NCBI GenBank assembly: GCA_040772665.1
Contig: JAXGXT010000007.1
Location: 1-64,000, forward strand
Direction of reading: 5' to 3'
Length of the DNA stretch: 64,000 nucleotides
From: JAXGXT01 sp040772665
GTDB taxonomy: Bacteria > Bacillota > Clostridia > Lachnospirales > Anaerotignaceae
Positions within the stretch are counted from its first letter, which is position 1. Each line of letters starts with the position of its first letter. A program made the translations under genes and the position numbers. Positions 16,403-25,283 of this stretch are shown in pieces. The notes below the pieces were generated by a model. It worked only from the letters and a program-made list of their open reading frames with translations. It was not told the DNA's origin and did not search any database.

Positions 16403-17863
16403 TTGTTAAATCAAGACAGAATGCCCATAATGGAGGCACTTGATGATATGAAAAACTCACGCCTTGTTCCTTTTGATGTTCCCGGGCATAAAAGGGGAAA
16501 GGGCAACCATGCTTTAACAGAGTTTTTGGGCGAAAAATGCTTAAGCGTTGATGTGAATTCCATGAAGCCCTTAGACAATCTTTGCCATCCAACAGGAGTT
16601 ATAAAAGAAGCTGAAAAATTAGCGGCAGAGGCATTTAAAGCCGCACACGCATTTTTTATGGTTGGGGGAACAACTTCTTCTGTTCAGGCAATGATTTTAT
16701 CTTCTGTTAAAAGAGATGAAAAAATTATACTTCCCAGAAATGTTCATCAAAGTGTTATAAACTCCCTTGTGCTTTGCGGGGCTATACCTGTGTATATAAA
16801 CCCTCAAACAGATAAAAACCTTGGAATTGCCCTTGGCATGGAAATAAATGAAATTAAGGAAGCCATAATAAAAAATCCTGATGCAAAGGCAATTCTTGTG
16901 AACAACCCAACGTATTACGGAATTTGCTCCGATTTGCAATCAATAACTAATCTTGCCCATGAAAAAGGGCTTAGAGTGCTTGTGGATGAGGCACATGGAA
17001 CACATTTTTATTTCGGCAAAGATATGCCTTTAACAGCAATGGAGGCAGGGGCTGACATGGCTTCTGTAAGTATGCATAAATCAGGAGGTTCTCTTACACA
17101 AAGTTCCATGCTTCTTTGCGGAAAAAATATTAATGCCGATTATGTGCGCCAAATTATAAACTTGACACAAACCACAAGCGGTTCGTATCTGCTTATGAGC
17201 AGTCTTGATATTTCAAGGCGAAATCTTGCACTTTACGGTCTTGAGAGATTTGAAAAGGTTAAGTATTTTTCAGAGTATGCGAGAGAGGAAATTAATAAAA
17301 TCGGAGATTATTATGCATATTCAAAAGAGCTTATAAACGGAGGAAGTATTTTTGATTTTGATATTACAAAGCTTTCTGTAAACACCTTAAACTTGGGGCT
17401 TGCAGGCATAGAGGTTTATGATATTTTGCGTGATGAATATGAAATTCAAATAGAATTCGGAGATTTAGGAAACATACTTGCTTACATATCTGTGGGGGAC
17501 AAAACGAAAAATATTGAAAGGCTTATAAGCTCCCTTGGCGAAATAAAACGTCTTTACAAAAGAAAAGGCGGAAAAATGCTTGAAAGCGAGTATATAAACC
17601 CTGTTGTGGAAATGTCGCCTCAAAAGGCATTTTATGCGGAAAAGGAAAGTGTTCCCATTGATAAATGCAAGGGGGAAATAAGTTGTGAATTTGTAATGTG
17701 TTATCCTCCCGGAATACCTATTCTTGCTCCAGGGGAAATAATTACCCGGGAAATAATTGAATATATTAAATATGCAAAAGAGAAAGGCTGTAAGCTCACA
17801 GGGCCTGAAAGCATGGATATAAGCCGCATTAATATTTTGAAAGGAGGAAAAACAGATGGATGA
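16403..17863 (+). CDS. speA: Arginine decarboxylase, fold type I (Orn/Lys/Arg decarboxylase family)
   Basis: This 486-residue PLP enzyme is of the short Bacillus SpeA/YaaO class. The PLP lysine is Lys226 in SVSMHKSGGS and the PLP-pairing Asp195 is in LVDEAHG. VPGHKRG near residue 27 is a family marker. Arginine as substrate is inferred from the adjacent agmatinase-type gene. Lysine or ornithine cannot be excluded by eye. The start is TTG with AAGGAGG seven bases upstream. It overlaps speE by eight bases. Confidence 0.9.
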   Translation: MLNQDRMPIMEALDDMKNSRLVPFDVPGHKRGKGNHALTEFLGEKCLSVDVNSMKPLDNLCHPTGVIKEAEKLAAEAFKAAHAFFMVGGTTSSVQAMILSSVKRDEKIILPRNVHQSVINSLVLCGAIPVYINPQTDKNLGIALGMEINEIKEAIIKNPDAKAILVNNPTYYGICSDLQSITNLAHEKGLRVLVDEAHGTHFYFGKDMPLTAMEAGADMASVSMHKSGGSLTQSSMLLCGKNINADYVRQIINLTQTTSGSYLLMSSLDISRRNLALYGLERFEKVKYFSEYAREEINKIGDYYAYSKELINGGSIFDFDITKLSVNTLNLGLAGIEVYDILRDEYEIQIEFGDLGNILAYISVGDKTKNIERLISSLGEIKRLYKRKGGKMLESEYINPVVEMSPQKAFYAEKESVPIDKCKGEISCEFVMCYPPGIPILAPGEIITREIIEYIKYAKEKGCKLTGPESMDISRINILKGGKTDG

Positions 17864-18710
17864 TTTATGGTTTAGCGAGTATCATACAAAAGATGTGAAG
17901 TTTTCCATAAGGGTAACAAAACAGCTTTATTATGAAGAAAGCGATTACCAGCACATTGCTGTTTATGACTCTCCCGAATTTGGCAGGTTTTTAACCCTTG
18001 ATTCCGTTATGATGCTTACGGAAAGGGATGAATTTATATATCACGAAATGCTTGTTCATGTTCCTATGGCTGTAAATCCTTACATAAAAAACGTGCTTAT
18101 AATCGGGGCAGGAGATGGTGCGGCGGCAAGAGAGCTTTCAAAATATAACAATGTTGAAAAAATAGATGTGGTGGAAATAGACGGCAGTGTTATAGAGGTT
18201 TGCAAAAGATTTATTCCCCAAACTGCATGTGGTTTTGATGATAAAAGGGTGAATATATACTGTGAAGACGGTTTAAGGTTTGTAAGAAACACAAAAGAAA
18301 AATATGACCTTATTATAGTGGATTCAACTGACCCTTTTGGCCCTGGTGAAGTGCTTTTCACAAAGGAGTTTTACGGAAGCTGTTTTAATGCTCTTACAGA
18401 AAAAGGCATTATGGTAAACCAGCATGAAAGTCCTTTTTATAAAGCGGATGCACTGTCTATGAAAAGGGCACATAAAAGCATTTTAAATACGTTTCCCATA
18501 AGCCGTGTTTATCAGGCGCATATTCCAACATACCCTTCGGGGCACTGGCTTTTCGGGTTTGCTTCGAAATGCCTTCACCCTGTTAAGGATATTCAGGAAA
18601 AAGCTTGGAAGGATTTGAAGATAAAAACGAAATACTATAATACAAACTTACATAAAGGAGCTTTTGCCCTTCCCCAATATGTAGAGGAGATGCTTTCGGA
18701 ATATGAATAA
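17856..18710 (+). CDS. speE: Spermidine synthase (aminopropyltransferase)
   Basis: This 284-residue Rossmann-fold aminopropyltransferase transfers the aminopropyl group from decarboxylated AdoMet to putrescine or a related amine. The nucleotide motif is GAGDGAAARE (about residue 86) and the catalytic loop is VDSTDPFGPGE (about 150). The N-terminal beta domain with HIAVYDSPEFGRFLTLD is complete. Its start and stop overlap speA and speB by eight bases each, so coupling is tight. Agmatine as acceptor is a possible alternative, given the gene order. Confidence 0.93.
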   Translation: MDDLWFSEYHTKDVKFSIRVTKQLYYEESDYQHIAVYDSPEFGRFLTLDSVMMLTERDEFIYHEMLVHVPMAVNPYIKNVLIIGAGDGAAARELSKYNNVEKIDVVEIDGSVIEVCKRFIPQTACGFDDKRVNIYCEDGLRFVRNTKEKYDLIIVDSTDPFGPGEVLFTKEFYGSCFNALTEKGIMVNQHESPFYKADALSMKRAHKSILNTFPISRVYQAHIPTYPSGHWLFGFASKCLHPVKDIQEKAWKDLKIKTKYYNTNLHKGAFALPQYVEEMLSEYE

Positions 18711-19545
18711 AAACATACACACATTTATAGGCTGTGAGGCCGAGTATAAAAACGCAGACATTGTTCTTTTTGGTGCGCCTTTTGACGGAACAACATCTTT
18801 TCGTCCAGGGGCACGTTTTGGCCCGTCGGCAATAAGAAACGAATCTTTTGGAATAGAAACATATTCTCCGTATTCAGACAGGGACATCAGTGACATACAG
18901 GTTTTTGATGCAGGTGATATTGAGTTTCCCTTTGGAAATCCTCAAAAGGTTATTGATATGATAACGGAGTTTTCAAAAAGTGTTTTAGAGGATAAAAAAA
19001 TACCGGTTATGCTTGGCGGTGAACACCTTATAACCCTTGGCGCTGTATCAGCTGCGGCAAAAAAATATCCTGATTTGCATGTTATACATATTGATGCTCA
19101 TACAGATTTGAGAGAAGACTATTTAGGAGAAAAACTTTCCCATGCCTCGGTTATGAAAAGAGTGTGGGAGATTTTAGGGGACGGACGTATTTATCAGTTT
19201 GGAATAAGAAGCGGAGAACGTGAAGAGTTTGAGTTTGCAAAAAAACATACAAATTTATATAAGTTTGATTTAAAGGATTTTGAAAGTGCAGTTCATTTAT
19301 TAAAGGGTAAGCCTGTTTATTTTTCTTTGGATTTGGATGTTTTAGACTCTTCTGTTTTTTGCGGCACCGGAACTCCCGAAGCGGGGGGAGTGAGTTTTAA
19401 AGAACTGATGGAAGTTATTTTAAGCCTAAACGGTTTAAACATTGTCGGCTGTGATATAAATGAGCTTTCGCCCCATTATGACTCAAGCGGTTCATCAACA
19501 GCGGCTGCTTGTAAAATAACAAGAGAAATATTATTGCAGTTATGA
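18703..19545 (+). CDS. speB: Agmatinase (ureohydrolase family)
   Basis: This 280-residue binuclear manganese hydrolase of the arginase/agmatinase family removes urea from agmatine to give putrescine. Metal-binding motifs are GGEHLIT, DAHTDLR and SLDLDVLD. The C-terminal GCDINELSPHYD is also typical. Because it follows speE rather than speA, it might instead hydrolyse N1-aminopropylagmatine to spermidine, as known in Thermus. The sequence alone does not decide between these. Confidence 0.92.
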   Translation: MNKNIHTFIGCEAEYKNADIVLFGAPFDGTTSFRPGARFGPSAIRNESFGIETYSPYSDRDISDIQVFDAGDIEFPFGNPQKVIDMITEFSKSVLEDKKIPVMLGGEHLITLGAVSAAAKKYPDLHVIHIDAHTDLREDYLGEKLSHASVMKRVWEILGDGRIYQFGIRSGEREEFEFAKKHTNLYKFDLKDFESAVHLLKGKPVYFSLDLDVLDSSVFCGTGTPEAGGVSFKELMEVILSLNGLNIVGCDINELSPHYDSSGSSTAAACKITREILLQL

Positions 19546-19628
19546 GATAGAGATTTTAAGGAGTATTTATTCTATAAAGGCTTGGTTTGTGTAAATCAGT
19601 CCTTAATCAAATAAATAATGCCAAAGCG

Positions 19629-19690
19629 GGTCAAGGGTGAAACCCTTGCAGGGGTGTTGGGGGCAGCGTCACCAAGGTCTTTAATAACAA
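19629..19690 (+). repeat. Dispersed intergenic repeat, second copy
   Basis: GGGTCAAGGGTGAAACCCTTG is the motif seen at 15098-15117, with its palindrome at 19632-19648. It lies in the 167-base gap between the two halves of the polyamine run and may separate their expression. GGGGGCAGCGTCACC follows and has no partner elsewhere in the window. Confidence 0.55.
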
Positions 19691-19712
19691 TATCGGAAGG
19701 AGAATAAGAAAC

Positions 19713-20912
19713 ATGGGAAAATGCTTAATTATCGGCTGCGGAGGGGTTGCCTCTGTTGCTATTCACAAATGCTGCCAGAACAGCGAGGTTTTTGAGGAAA
19801 TTATGATTGCAAGCCGTACGAAAAGTAAATGTGACGCTTTAAAAGAAAAACTTGACGGAGGGAAAACAAAAATACATACGGCACAGGTGGATGCTGATAA
19901 TGTTGACGAACTTGTTGCCCTTATAAATAGCTTTAAACCACAGGTTGTTTTAAACCTTGCTTTGCCTTATCAGGATTTGACAATTATGGATGCTTGCCTT
20001 GCAACAAAAACACACTATATTGACACAGCCAATTATGAGCCTTTAGACACAGCAAAGTTTGAATATAAATGGCAGTGGGCATACCGTGAAAAGTTTAAAG
20101 AAGCGGGCATTTGCGCACTTTTGGGAAGCGGCTTTGACCCGGGGGTAACAGGTGTGTTTTCAGCATATGCTCAGAAACATTATTTTGATGAAATACACTA
20201 CCTTGATATTCTTGATGCCAATGCCGGTGACCATGGGTATCCCTTTGCAACAAACTTTAACCCTGAAATAAACATTAGAGAAGTAAGTGCAAACGGAAGT
20301 TACTGGGAAAACGGACAATGGGTTGAAACAGAGCCTATGGAGATTAAAAGAGTTTATAATTTCCCGCAAATAGGTGATAAAGATATGTATCTTCTGCATC
20401 ATGAGGAGCTTGAAAGCCTTGGTTTAAACCTTAAAGGCATTAAAAGAATACGGTTTTTTATGACTTTTGGACAAAGTTATATTACACACCTTAAATGCCT
20501 TGAAAACGTGGGAATGACATCAATTGAACCTATTGAATATGAGGGCAAACAAATTGTTCCTCTCCAGTTTTTAAAAGCAGTTCTTCCAGACCCAGCATCA
20601 TTGGGCCCAAGAACTGTTGGAAAAACCAATATCGGCTGTATTTTTAAGGGCGTTAAAGACGGTAAGGAAAAAACATATTATGTATATAATGTTTGTGACC
20701 ATCAGGAATGTTATAAGGAAGTTGGAAGTCAGGCCATTTCATACACAACAGGAGTGCCCGCAATGATTGGGGCAATGCTTGTTATGAACGGAACATGGAA
20801 TAAACCGGGGGTTTGGAATATGGAAGAGTTTGACCCCGATCCGTTTATGGAGGCTCTTAATAAATGGGGATTGCCTTGGGTAGAAGATTTTAACCCTGTT
20901 TTGGTGGATTAA
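19713..20912 (+). CDS. Carboxynorspermidine/carboxyspermidine dehydrogenase (saccharopine dehydrogenase-like)
   Basis: This 399-residue protein has an N-terminal Rossmann motif GCGGVASVAIHKC and the saccharopine-dehydrogenase fold. The family condenses L-aspartate semialdehyde with putrescine (or diaminopropane) using NADPH to give carboxyspermidine (or carboxynorspermidine). The assignment over lysine biosynthesis rests on the next gene, which encodes the matching decarboxylase, and on the polyamine context. AAGGAGA precedes the ATG. One base separates its stop from the next start. Confidence 0.9.
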   Translation: MGKCLIIGCGGVASVAIHKCCQNSEVFEEIMIASRTKSKCDALKEKLDGGKTKIHTAQVDADNVDELVALINSFKPQVVLNLALPYQDLTIMDACLATKTHYIDTANYEPLDTAKFEYKWQWAYREKFKEAGICALLGSGFDPGVTGVFSAYAQKHYFDEIHYLDILDANAGDHGYPFATNFNPEINIREVSANGSYWENGQWVETEPMEIKRVYNFPQIGDKDMYLLHHEELESLGLNLKGIKRIRFFMTFGQSYITHLKCLENVGMTSIEPIEYEGKQIVPLQFLKAVLPDPASLGPRTVGKTNIGCIFKGVKDGKEKTYYVYNVCDHQECYKEVGSQAISYTTGVPAMIGAMLVMNGTWNKPGVWNMEEFDPDPFMEALNKWGLPWVEDFNPVLVD

Positions 20913-20913
20913 G

Positions 20914-22050
20914 GTGGAGAAGTATTCGGAATTTTACAGCTTAAAAACTCCTTGTTATGTTGTTGATGAAACATTGCTTATTAAAAACTTAGAAATATTA
21001 CAGCAGGTTTCAGAGGCTACAGAGTGTAAAATTTTGTTGGCACAAAAAGCATTTTCAATGTTTTCCGTTTATCCTCTTATAAAAAAATATCTTGCGGGAA
21101 CAACATCAAGCGGTCTTTATGAAGCAAGGCTTGCTCATGAAGAAATGGGCGGCGAGATTCATGTTTTTTCAGGTGCATACAGTGATGAAGAAATGGATGA
21201 GGTTTTAAAAATTTGCGATCATATTGTTTTTAATTCTTTCAGTCAATGGAAAAGATTTCGAAACAAGGCTTTAAAGTCAGGAAAAAGCTTTGGCATAAGA
21301 GTAAATCCTGAACATTCCACACAGGAACATGCAATTTATGATCCTTGTGCCGAGGGGTCAAGATTTGGTGTTACTTTTTCAAACTTTGAAGAGGACATGC
21401 TTGAGGGTATAGAGGGGCTGCATTTTCACACTCTTTGCGAACAAAACAGTGATGCTTTTATTGAAACTTTAAAGATGTTTGAAAAAAAGTTCGGCAAATA
21501 TATACATAAAATGAAATGGGTTAATTTTGGCGGAGGCCATCACATAACACGTAAAGACTATGATATAGATGCTCTTATTTCATCTATCAGAAGCTTTAAA
21601 GAAAGGTATAATGTTGAGGTTTATTTAGAACCCGGAGAAGCTGTTGCTCTTAATGCAGGGTTTTTGGTTACAAAGGTTCTTGACATTGTGGACAACAAAA
21701 TAAAATCTGTCCTTCTTGATGCTTCCGCAGCTTGCCATATGCCTGATGTTATTGAAATGCCTTACCGTCCGCCGCTTTATTTAAGCGGAGAATTGGGCGA
21801 AAAAGCATATGACTACAGGCTTGCTGGGGCAACTTGTCTTGCAGGAGATATTATTGGTGATTACTCTTTTGACCAGCCGTTAAAAATAGGGGATAAACTG
21901 ATTTTTTGTGACATGGCAATTTATTCAATGGTTAAAAATAATACTTTTAACGGAATGCCTTTGCCCTCAATTGCGATAAAAAGAGAAAGCGGAGAGCTGG
22001 AAGTTATTAAAGAATTTTCCTATTACGATTTTAAGGGAAGACTTTCATAA
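20914..22050 (+). CDS. nspC: Carboxynorspermidine/carboxyspermidine decarboxylase
   Basis: This 378-residue PLP enzyme is fold type III (alanine racemase-like barrel). The PLP lysine is Lys45 in LLAQKAFSMF. Substrate-loop features HTLCEQ, NFGGGHH and EPGEAVAL match the NspC family. It removes the carboxyl group of carboxyspermidine to yield spermidine, or the nor- form to yield norspermidine. The start is GTG directly after the previous stop. It completes the AdoMet-independent spermidine route. Confidence 0.92.
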   Translation: MEKYSEFYSLKTPCYVVDETLLIKNLEILQQVSEATECKILLAQKAFSMFSVYPLIKKYLAGTTSSGLYEARLAHEEMGGEIHVFSGAYSDEEMDEVLKICDHIVFNSFSQWKRFRNKALKSGKSFGIRVNPEHSTQEHAIYDPCAEGSRFGVTFSNFEEDMLEGIEGLHFHTLCEQNSDAFIETLKMFEKKFGKYIHKMKWVNFGGGHHITRKDYDIDALISSIRSFKERYNVEVYLEPGEAVALNAGFLVTKVLDIVDNKIKSVLLDASAACHMPDVIEMPYRPPLYLSGELGEKAYDYRLAGATCLAGDIIGDYSFDQPLKIGDKLIFCDMAIYSMVKNNTFNGMPLPSIAIKRESGELEVIKEFSYYDFKGRLS

Positions 22051-22060
22051 AAATAAAATG

Positions 22061-22127
22061 CCGATTATAAAGAACTTTCCAAAGGATTATATATCTTTTT
22101 GAAGTTTCTGAGTAATCGGTGTTTTAG
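22061..22127 (+). terminator. Possible hairpin after the polyamine genes
   Basis: CCGATTA (22061-22067) pairs with TAATCGG (22113-22119), with a nested imperfect stem and TGTTTTAG after it. The loop is long, so termination is uncertain. The rest of the gap to 22305 is AT-rich and I see no gene in it. Confidence 0.35.
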
Positions 22128-22305
22128 GTTTTAGAGGCATGATATTTTTACCGTCAAGGATATAACTTACTTCTTTTTTAAAGCAATGTATTCATAAATA
22201 TATATTTTAAAGAAGAAACAGTTGTTGATTTTTGTTATACTATATGAAAAAGCATATCAATAAAATACAAAAATCGGTTTTATTTCTTTATTTTTACCGT
22301 TATGC

Positions 22306-22335
22306 TTGATTTACCTTGTTGGTTTGTAATACAAT
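22306..22335 (+). promoter_or_regulatory. Candidate promoter for the flavin reductase gene
   Basis: TTGATT (22306-22311), an 18-base spacer and TACAAT (22330-22335) are 45 bases before the gene start. Confidence 0.45.
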
Positions 22336-22380
22336 CATAATAACCGAAGAAACTTAAACAACTGTTAAGGAGGAAAACGC

Positions 22381-22929
22381 ATGGGTAAAAAGATTGTGAT
22401 TCTTAATGGCAGTACGAATAAGGGAAATACCTCCGTCTTGATAGAAAGCTTTAAAGAGGGTGCAAAAAGCCCTGATAACGAGATTAAGTGTTTTCATCTT
22501 CAGGAAATGGATATACGTGGCTGCATTATTAAGGGGCCGAATGCGGCAGAAAATGCCTGCCTGTTTAAAGATGACATTGATAAGATTTATCCTTTTTATA
22601 AAGAGGCTGATGTTGTTGTTATAGTTTCGCCAATGTATTTTTGGAGCATTTCGGGACATCTTAGGTGTGCCTTTGACAGACTTTTTCTTATGGAGGAAAT
22701 TGATGAAAACAAAAGTGCTGTTGCAAAAACCTGTGCTTTAATTATTTCTTCTGAAAAATCGTCTAACATGCATCTTGACCCGGTTCAAGATTTTTACGCC
22801 TCTATACTTAAAGAAACGGGGTGGGGCGATGTAGGGAAGGTTTTTTCTACGGGAGTTAGTGATATTGAATCAAAAAGCAATCCGACTGATGTTGAAGCGG
22901 CAAGAAAGCTTGGTGAGTTAATTAAATAA
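22381..22929 (+). CDS. NADPH-dependent FMN reductase / flavodoxin-fold protein
   Basis: This 182-residue protein has the flavodoxin-like FMN reductase fold. The phosphate-binding loop NGSTNKGNTS follows strand 1 and VSPMYFWSISG is the flavin-contacting loop. Relatives often carry a CxGCxxC-type motif before a DD pair. Here only GCIIKG and an isolated Cys before LFKDD remain, so an iron-sulfur cluster of the usual kind is unlikely. Its physiological electron acceptor is unknown. AAGGAGG precedes the ATG. It is monocistronic, with a terminator facing the convergent GGDEF gene. Confidence 0.82.
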   Translation: MGKKIVILNGSTNKGNTSVLIESFKEGAKSPDNEIKCFHLQEMDIRGCIIKGPNAAENACLFKDDIDKIYPFYKEADVVVIVSPMYFWSISGHLRCAFDRLFLMEEIDENKSAVAKTCALIISSEKSSNMHLDPVQDFYASILKETGWGDVGKVFSTGVSDIESKSNPTDVEAARKLGELIK

Positions 22930-23031
22930 ATATACCCTCTGTTAAAAGAAGGTTAGAGAATTTTCAGTATGAATATAAATCTTGGGATTTGTTCAAGCTG
23001 CTTGACTGTGTGTTTGTTTAGAAATATTAAA

Positions 23032-23069
23032 GAACCCTTTAATTTAATTTTTAAAGGGTTCAATTTTTT
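23032..23069. terminator. Terminator between convergent genes
   Basis: GAACCCTTTAA (23032-23042) pairs perfectly with TTAAAGGGTTC (23051-23061), followed by AATTTTTT. It serves the flavin reductase gene on the plus strand. On the minus strand the flanking bases are less T-rich. Confidence 0.8.
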
Positions 23070-23077
23070 GTTTTAAA

Positions 23078-23929
23078 TTAATACACTATCATGTTTCTGC
23101 CGCTTTTTTTGGCAGTATAAAGGTTTCTGTCCACAGCCTTAAATATGTAGTTTGTTGTTGGTATTTTTTCAAAAGTGTTAAGAGAATATACACCCAGGCT
23201 GCATGTTAGTTTCACCTTTGATTTACCACAATTAAAACCTTTTGTTTCGATAGATTTTCTTATTTCCTCGGCTGTTTCTTTTGCCAGTCCTATATCTGTA
23301 TTCTCAAGAAAAACTAAAAATTCATCTCCGCCGTATCTTGCCGCCCAATTATTTTTTCCTTGTGTTGTTTTTTCAAGAATTGAAGCAAATTCACATAAAA
23401 TAAAATCTCCATAGTCGTGACCATATGTATCATTTATTTTTTTGAACTTGTCTAAATCTGCAAAAATAACAGAAAAGGGCCGACTTTTTTTCACGCAGTT
23501 TTCTATTGAAAAAGGCAGCATTTTATTTATATATCTTCTGTTATAAATTTTCGTAAGTTCGTCTGTAAAGGTTAGGGAATACATGGTGTTGTGAAAAGAT
23601 TTTTTCTCGTTATTTTGAAAAAATGTGTCTGTTTTATATGTTATATCTGCAATACATTCCACAACAAAAGTGCCTTTAACGGTGTTTATGGGAATAAAGG
23701 TCATGAGAAAAAGCTTATCATCCAAGTGTTCAATTTCATTAAGTATTGTGTTGGAAGAAATACACTTTTGGTAATAGCACTTTTTTTGATTATAATCGAA
23801 CTGTGTTGGTTTTGACGAAAGATTATTTTCATAGCATAAAGATTTGTCATTTATGTTTATAATTCTTATTAAATCAAAAATAGTGTTTTCAAAGCCGTTT
23901 TTTATGAGTTCTTCTTTAAAATCTGTCAT
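23078..23929 (-). CDS. Diguanylate cyclase with N-terminal PAS-like domain
   Basis: This 283-residue cytosolic protein has no TM segment. Residues 1-100 look PAS-like, ending in VVECIADITYKT, and contain three cysteines (32, 51, 56). Residues about 118-283 form a GGDEF domain with intact active site RYGGDEF (200-204), so it should make c-di-GMP. The I-site RxxD expected five residues before GGDEF is replaced by KNNW (192-195), so product inhibition through that site is unlikely. It may feed c-di-GMP signals to the nearby motility genes. This is an inference from position. Confidence 0.88.
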   Translation of the reverse strand: MTDFKEELIKNGFENTIFDLIRIININDKSLCYENNLSSKPTQFDYNQKKCYYQKCISSNTILNEIEHLDDKLFLMTFIPINTVKGTFVVECIADITYKTDTFFQNNEKKSFHNTMYSLTFTDELTKIYNRRYINKMLPFSIENCVKKSRPFSVIFADLDKFKKINDTYGHDYGDFILCEFASILEKTTQGKNNWAARYGGDEFLVFLENTDIGLAKETAEEIRKSIETKGFNCGKSKVKLTCSLGVYSLNTFEKIPTTNYIFKAVDRNLYTAKKSGRNMIVY

Positions 23930-24284
23930 AAGTCACCTCTTGCAGCATTTAAAATTTAAATCAAAAGTAAGATTGTTTTAAATTGAAATTGAGTTAAAAA
24001 AGAGGAATATAATGGGTTAATCTTACTATATTTAATTGATTTTCACATTTATTATTAACTGATAGTATAAACCATTTATCAAGTTAAATCAATATTTATA
24101 AAATATTCTTAAAAGATACAGCATAATGCACAAAAATTTTTAGAAAGTGTATAGATATAAAAACTTTGCAGAAATTTTAATATATTTTTTAGTTTTTACT
24201 ACAACATCTTTATTAATTATGTATGATGTTAAAATGCGGTTAGTAAGCAAAAGTGATAAAACCATTATGTATGAAGATATATAC

Positions 24285-24314
24285 TTGAAAATCTTAAAAG
24301 AAAGCTGATATAAT
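24285..24314 (+). promoter_or_regulatory. Sigma-A promoter of the hemerythrin-cheX operon
   Basis: TTGAAA (24285-24290), 18 bases and TATAAT (24309-24314) are 43 bases before the hemerythrin start. The remaining intergenic bases from 23930 are AT-rich with no gene seen. Confidence 0.65.
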
Positions 24315-24357
24315 AAATAAAATACATTTTGCTACAATAGAGAAAGGACAGGAGATT

Positions 24358-24780
24358 ATGCTTTGGAAAGATAAATACGAGCTTGGAGTTCCTCTTATTG
24401 ATGAACAACACAAAGAATTATTTCAAAGAGTTGAAAATTTTATGAAAATTGTTCGTTCTTCATCTTCATGGGAATCGAAAATTAAATTTGTCAATGAAAC
24501 TTTGGAATTTATGAATAATTATGTTATTGAGCATTTTCGTGATGAAGAAGAATATCAAGAAAGAATTGGATATCCCGAAAGAGATTCTCATAGCAAAATT
24601 CATTCTGCAATGGTTGATTATATTTTAAAAACAACTAAAGAATATGAAGACGGAGGGTTTAATGAAATTCTTATGCAGCAGTTTTCGGGCAAACTTTTAG
24701 CTTGGCTTATAAATCATGTTGCATCTGAAGATCAGAAAATTGCCACGTATGCTGTTGAGAGGGGGCTTACAAGGAAATGA
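24358..24780 (+). CDS. Bacteriohemerythrin
   Basis: This is a 140-residue single-domain hemerythrin that binds a di-iron centre and reversibly binds O2. All seven ligands are present: His18, His59, Glu63, His78, His82, His120 and Asp125. Its stop overlaps the cheX start by four bases (ATGA), which means translational coupling. In anaerobes such proteins sense or buffer oxygen. The coupling to a chemotaxis phosphatase points to an oxygen response, but that is an inference. Confidence 0.93.
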   Translation: MLWKDKYELGVPLIDEQHKELFQRVENFMKIVRSSSSWESKIKFVNETLEFMNNYVIEHFRDEEEYQERIGYPERDSHSKIHSAMVDYILKTTKEYEDGGFNEILMQQFSGKLLAWLINHVASEDQKIATYAVERGLTRK

Positions 24781-25232
24781 GCATTAATTTTAGCTCATCG
24801 CTTTTTGAGGCGACAAAAGGTGTTTTTGAACTTATGCTGGATATTAGGGAAATAGAGCAGGCTTCAGCGGAAAGTTTTAAAAATGATGATATACTGTGTG
24901 TAACCATTGAGGTTGTGGGAGATTATGAGGGCGAAATTGTTTATAAGTTTTCTCAGGAAACATCATTAACCATGGTTAACATAATGAGTGGAATGGAATT
25001 TGACTGCGTTGATGATTTTGTTACTTCAGCTGTTTCTGAAATAGCAAATATCATAAGCGGAAATGTTTTAACAATGTTGGCAGAAAACGAAATTAAATGT
25101 GATATTTTGCCTCCGACTTTCTGTTTATATGGAGATGAGCAAGAAGATTATGAATTTTCTTCAAGTTTTTGCGTAATTGCTTCAATAGGAAACACATGCT
25201 TTGATATAAAACTTAATAAAGTAAATAAATAA
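24777..25232 (+). CDS. cheX: CheX-type CheY-P phosphatase
   Basis: This 151-residue protein belongs to the CheC/CheX/FliY phosphatase family. The catalytic helix is AVSEIANIISG, with the required Glu and Asn three residues apart. It has only one such motif, as CheX does, while CheC and FliY have two. Family role: dephosphorylates CheY-P as a dimer. It is translated by overlap from the hemerythrin gene. A strong terminator follows. Confidence 0.82.
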   Translation: MSINFSSSLFEATKGVFELMLDIREIEQASAESFKNDDILCVTIEVVGDYEGEIVYKFSQETSLTMVNIMSGMEFDCVDDFVTSAVSEIANIISGNVLTMLAENEIKCDILPPTFCLYGDEQEDYEFSSSFCVIASIGNTCFDIKLNKVNK

Positions 25233-25245
25233 TTCTACTTAAATC

Positions 25246-25283
25246 AAAAACACGGCTTAAAGAAAATTTTAAGCCGTGTTTTT
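25246..25283 (+). terminator. Terminator of the hemerythrin-cheX operon
   Basis: A perfect stem of about 14 pairs, AACACGGCTTAAA with TTTAAGCCGTGTT, is flanked by A and T runs. Confidence 0.9.
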
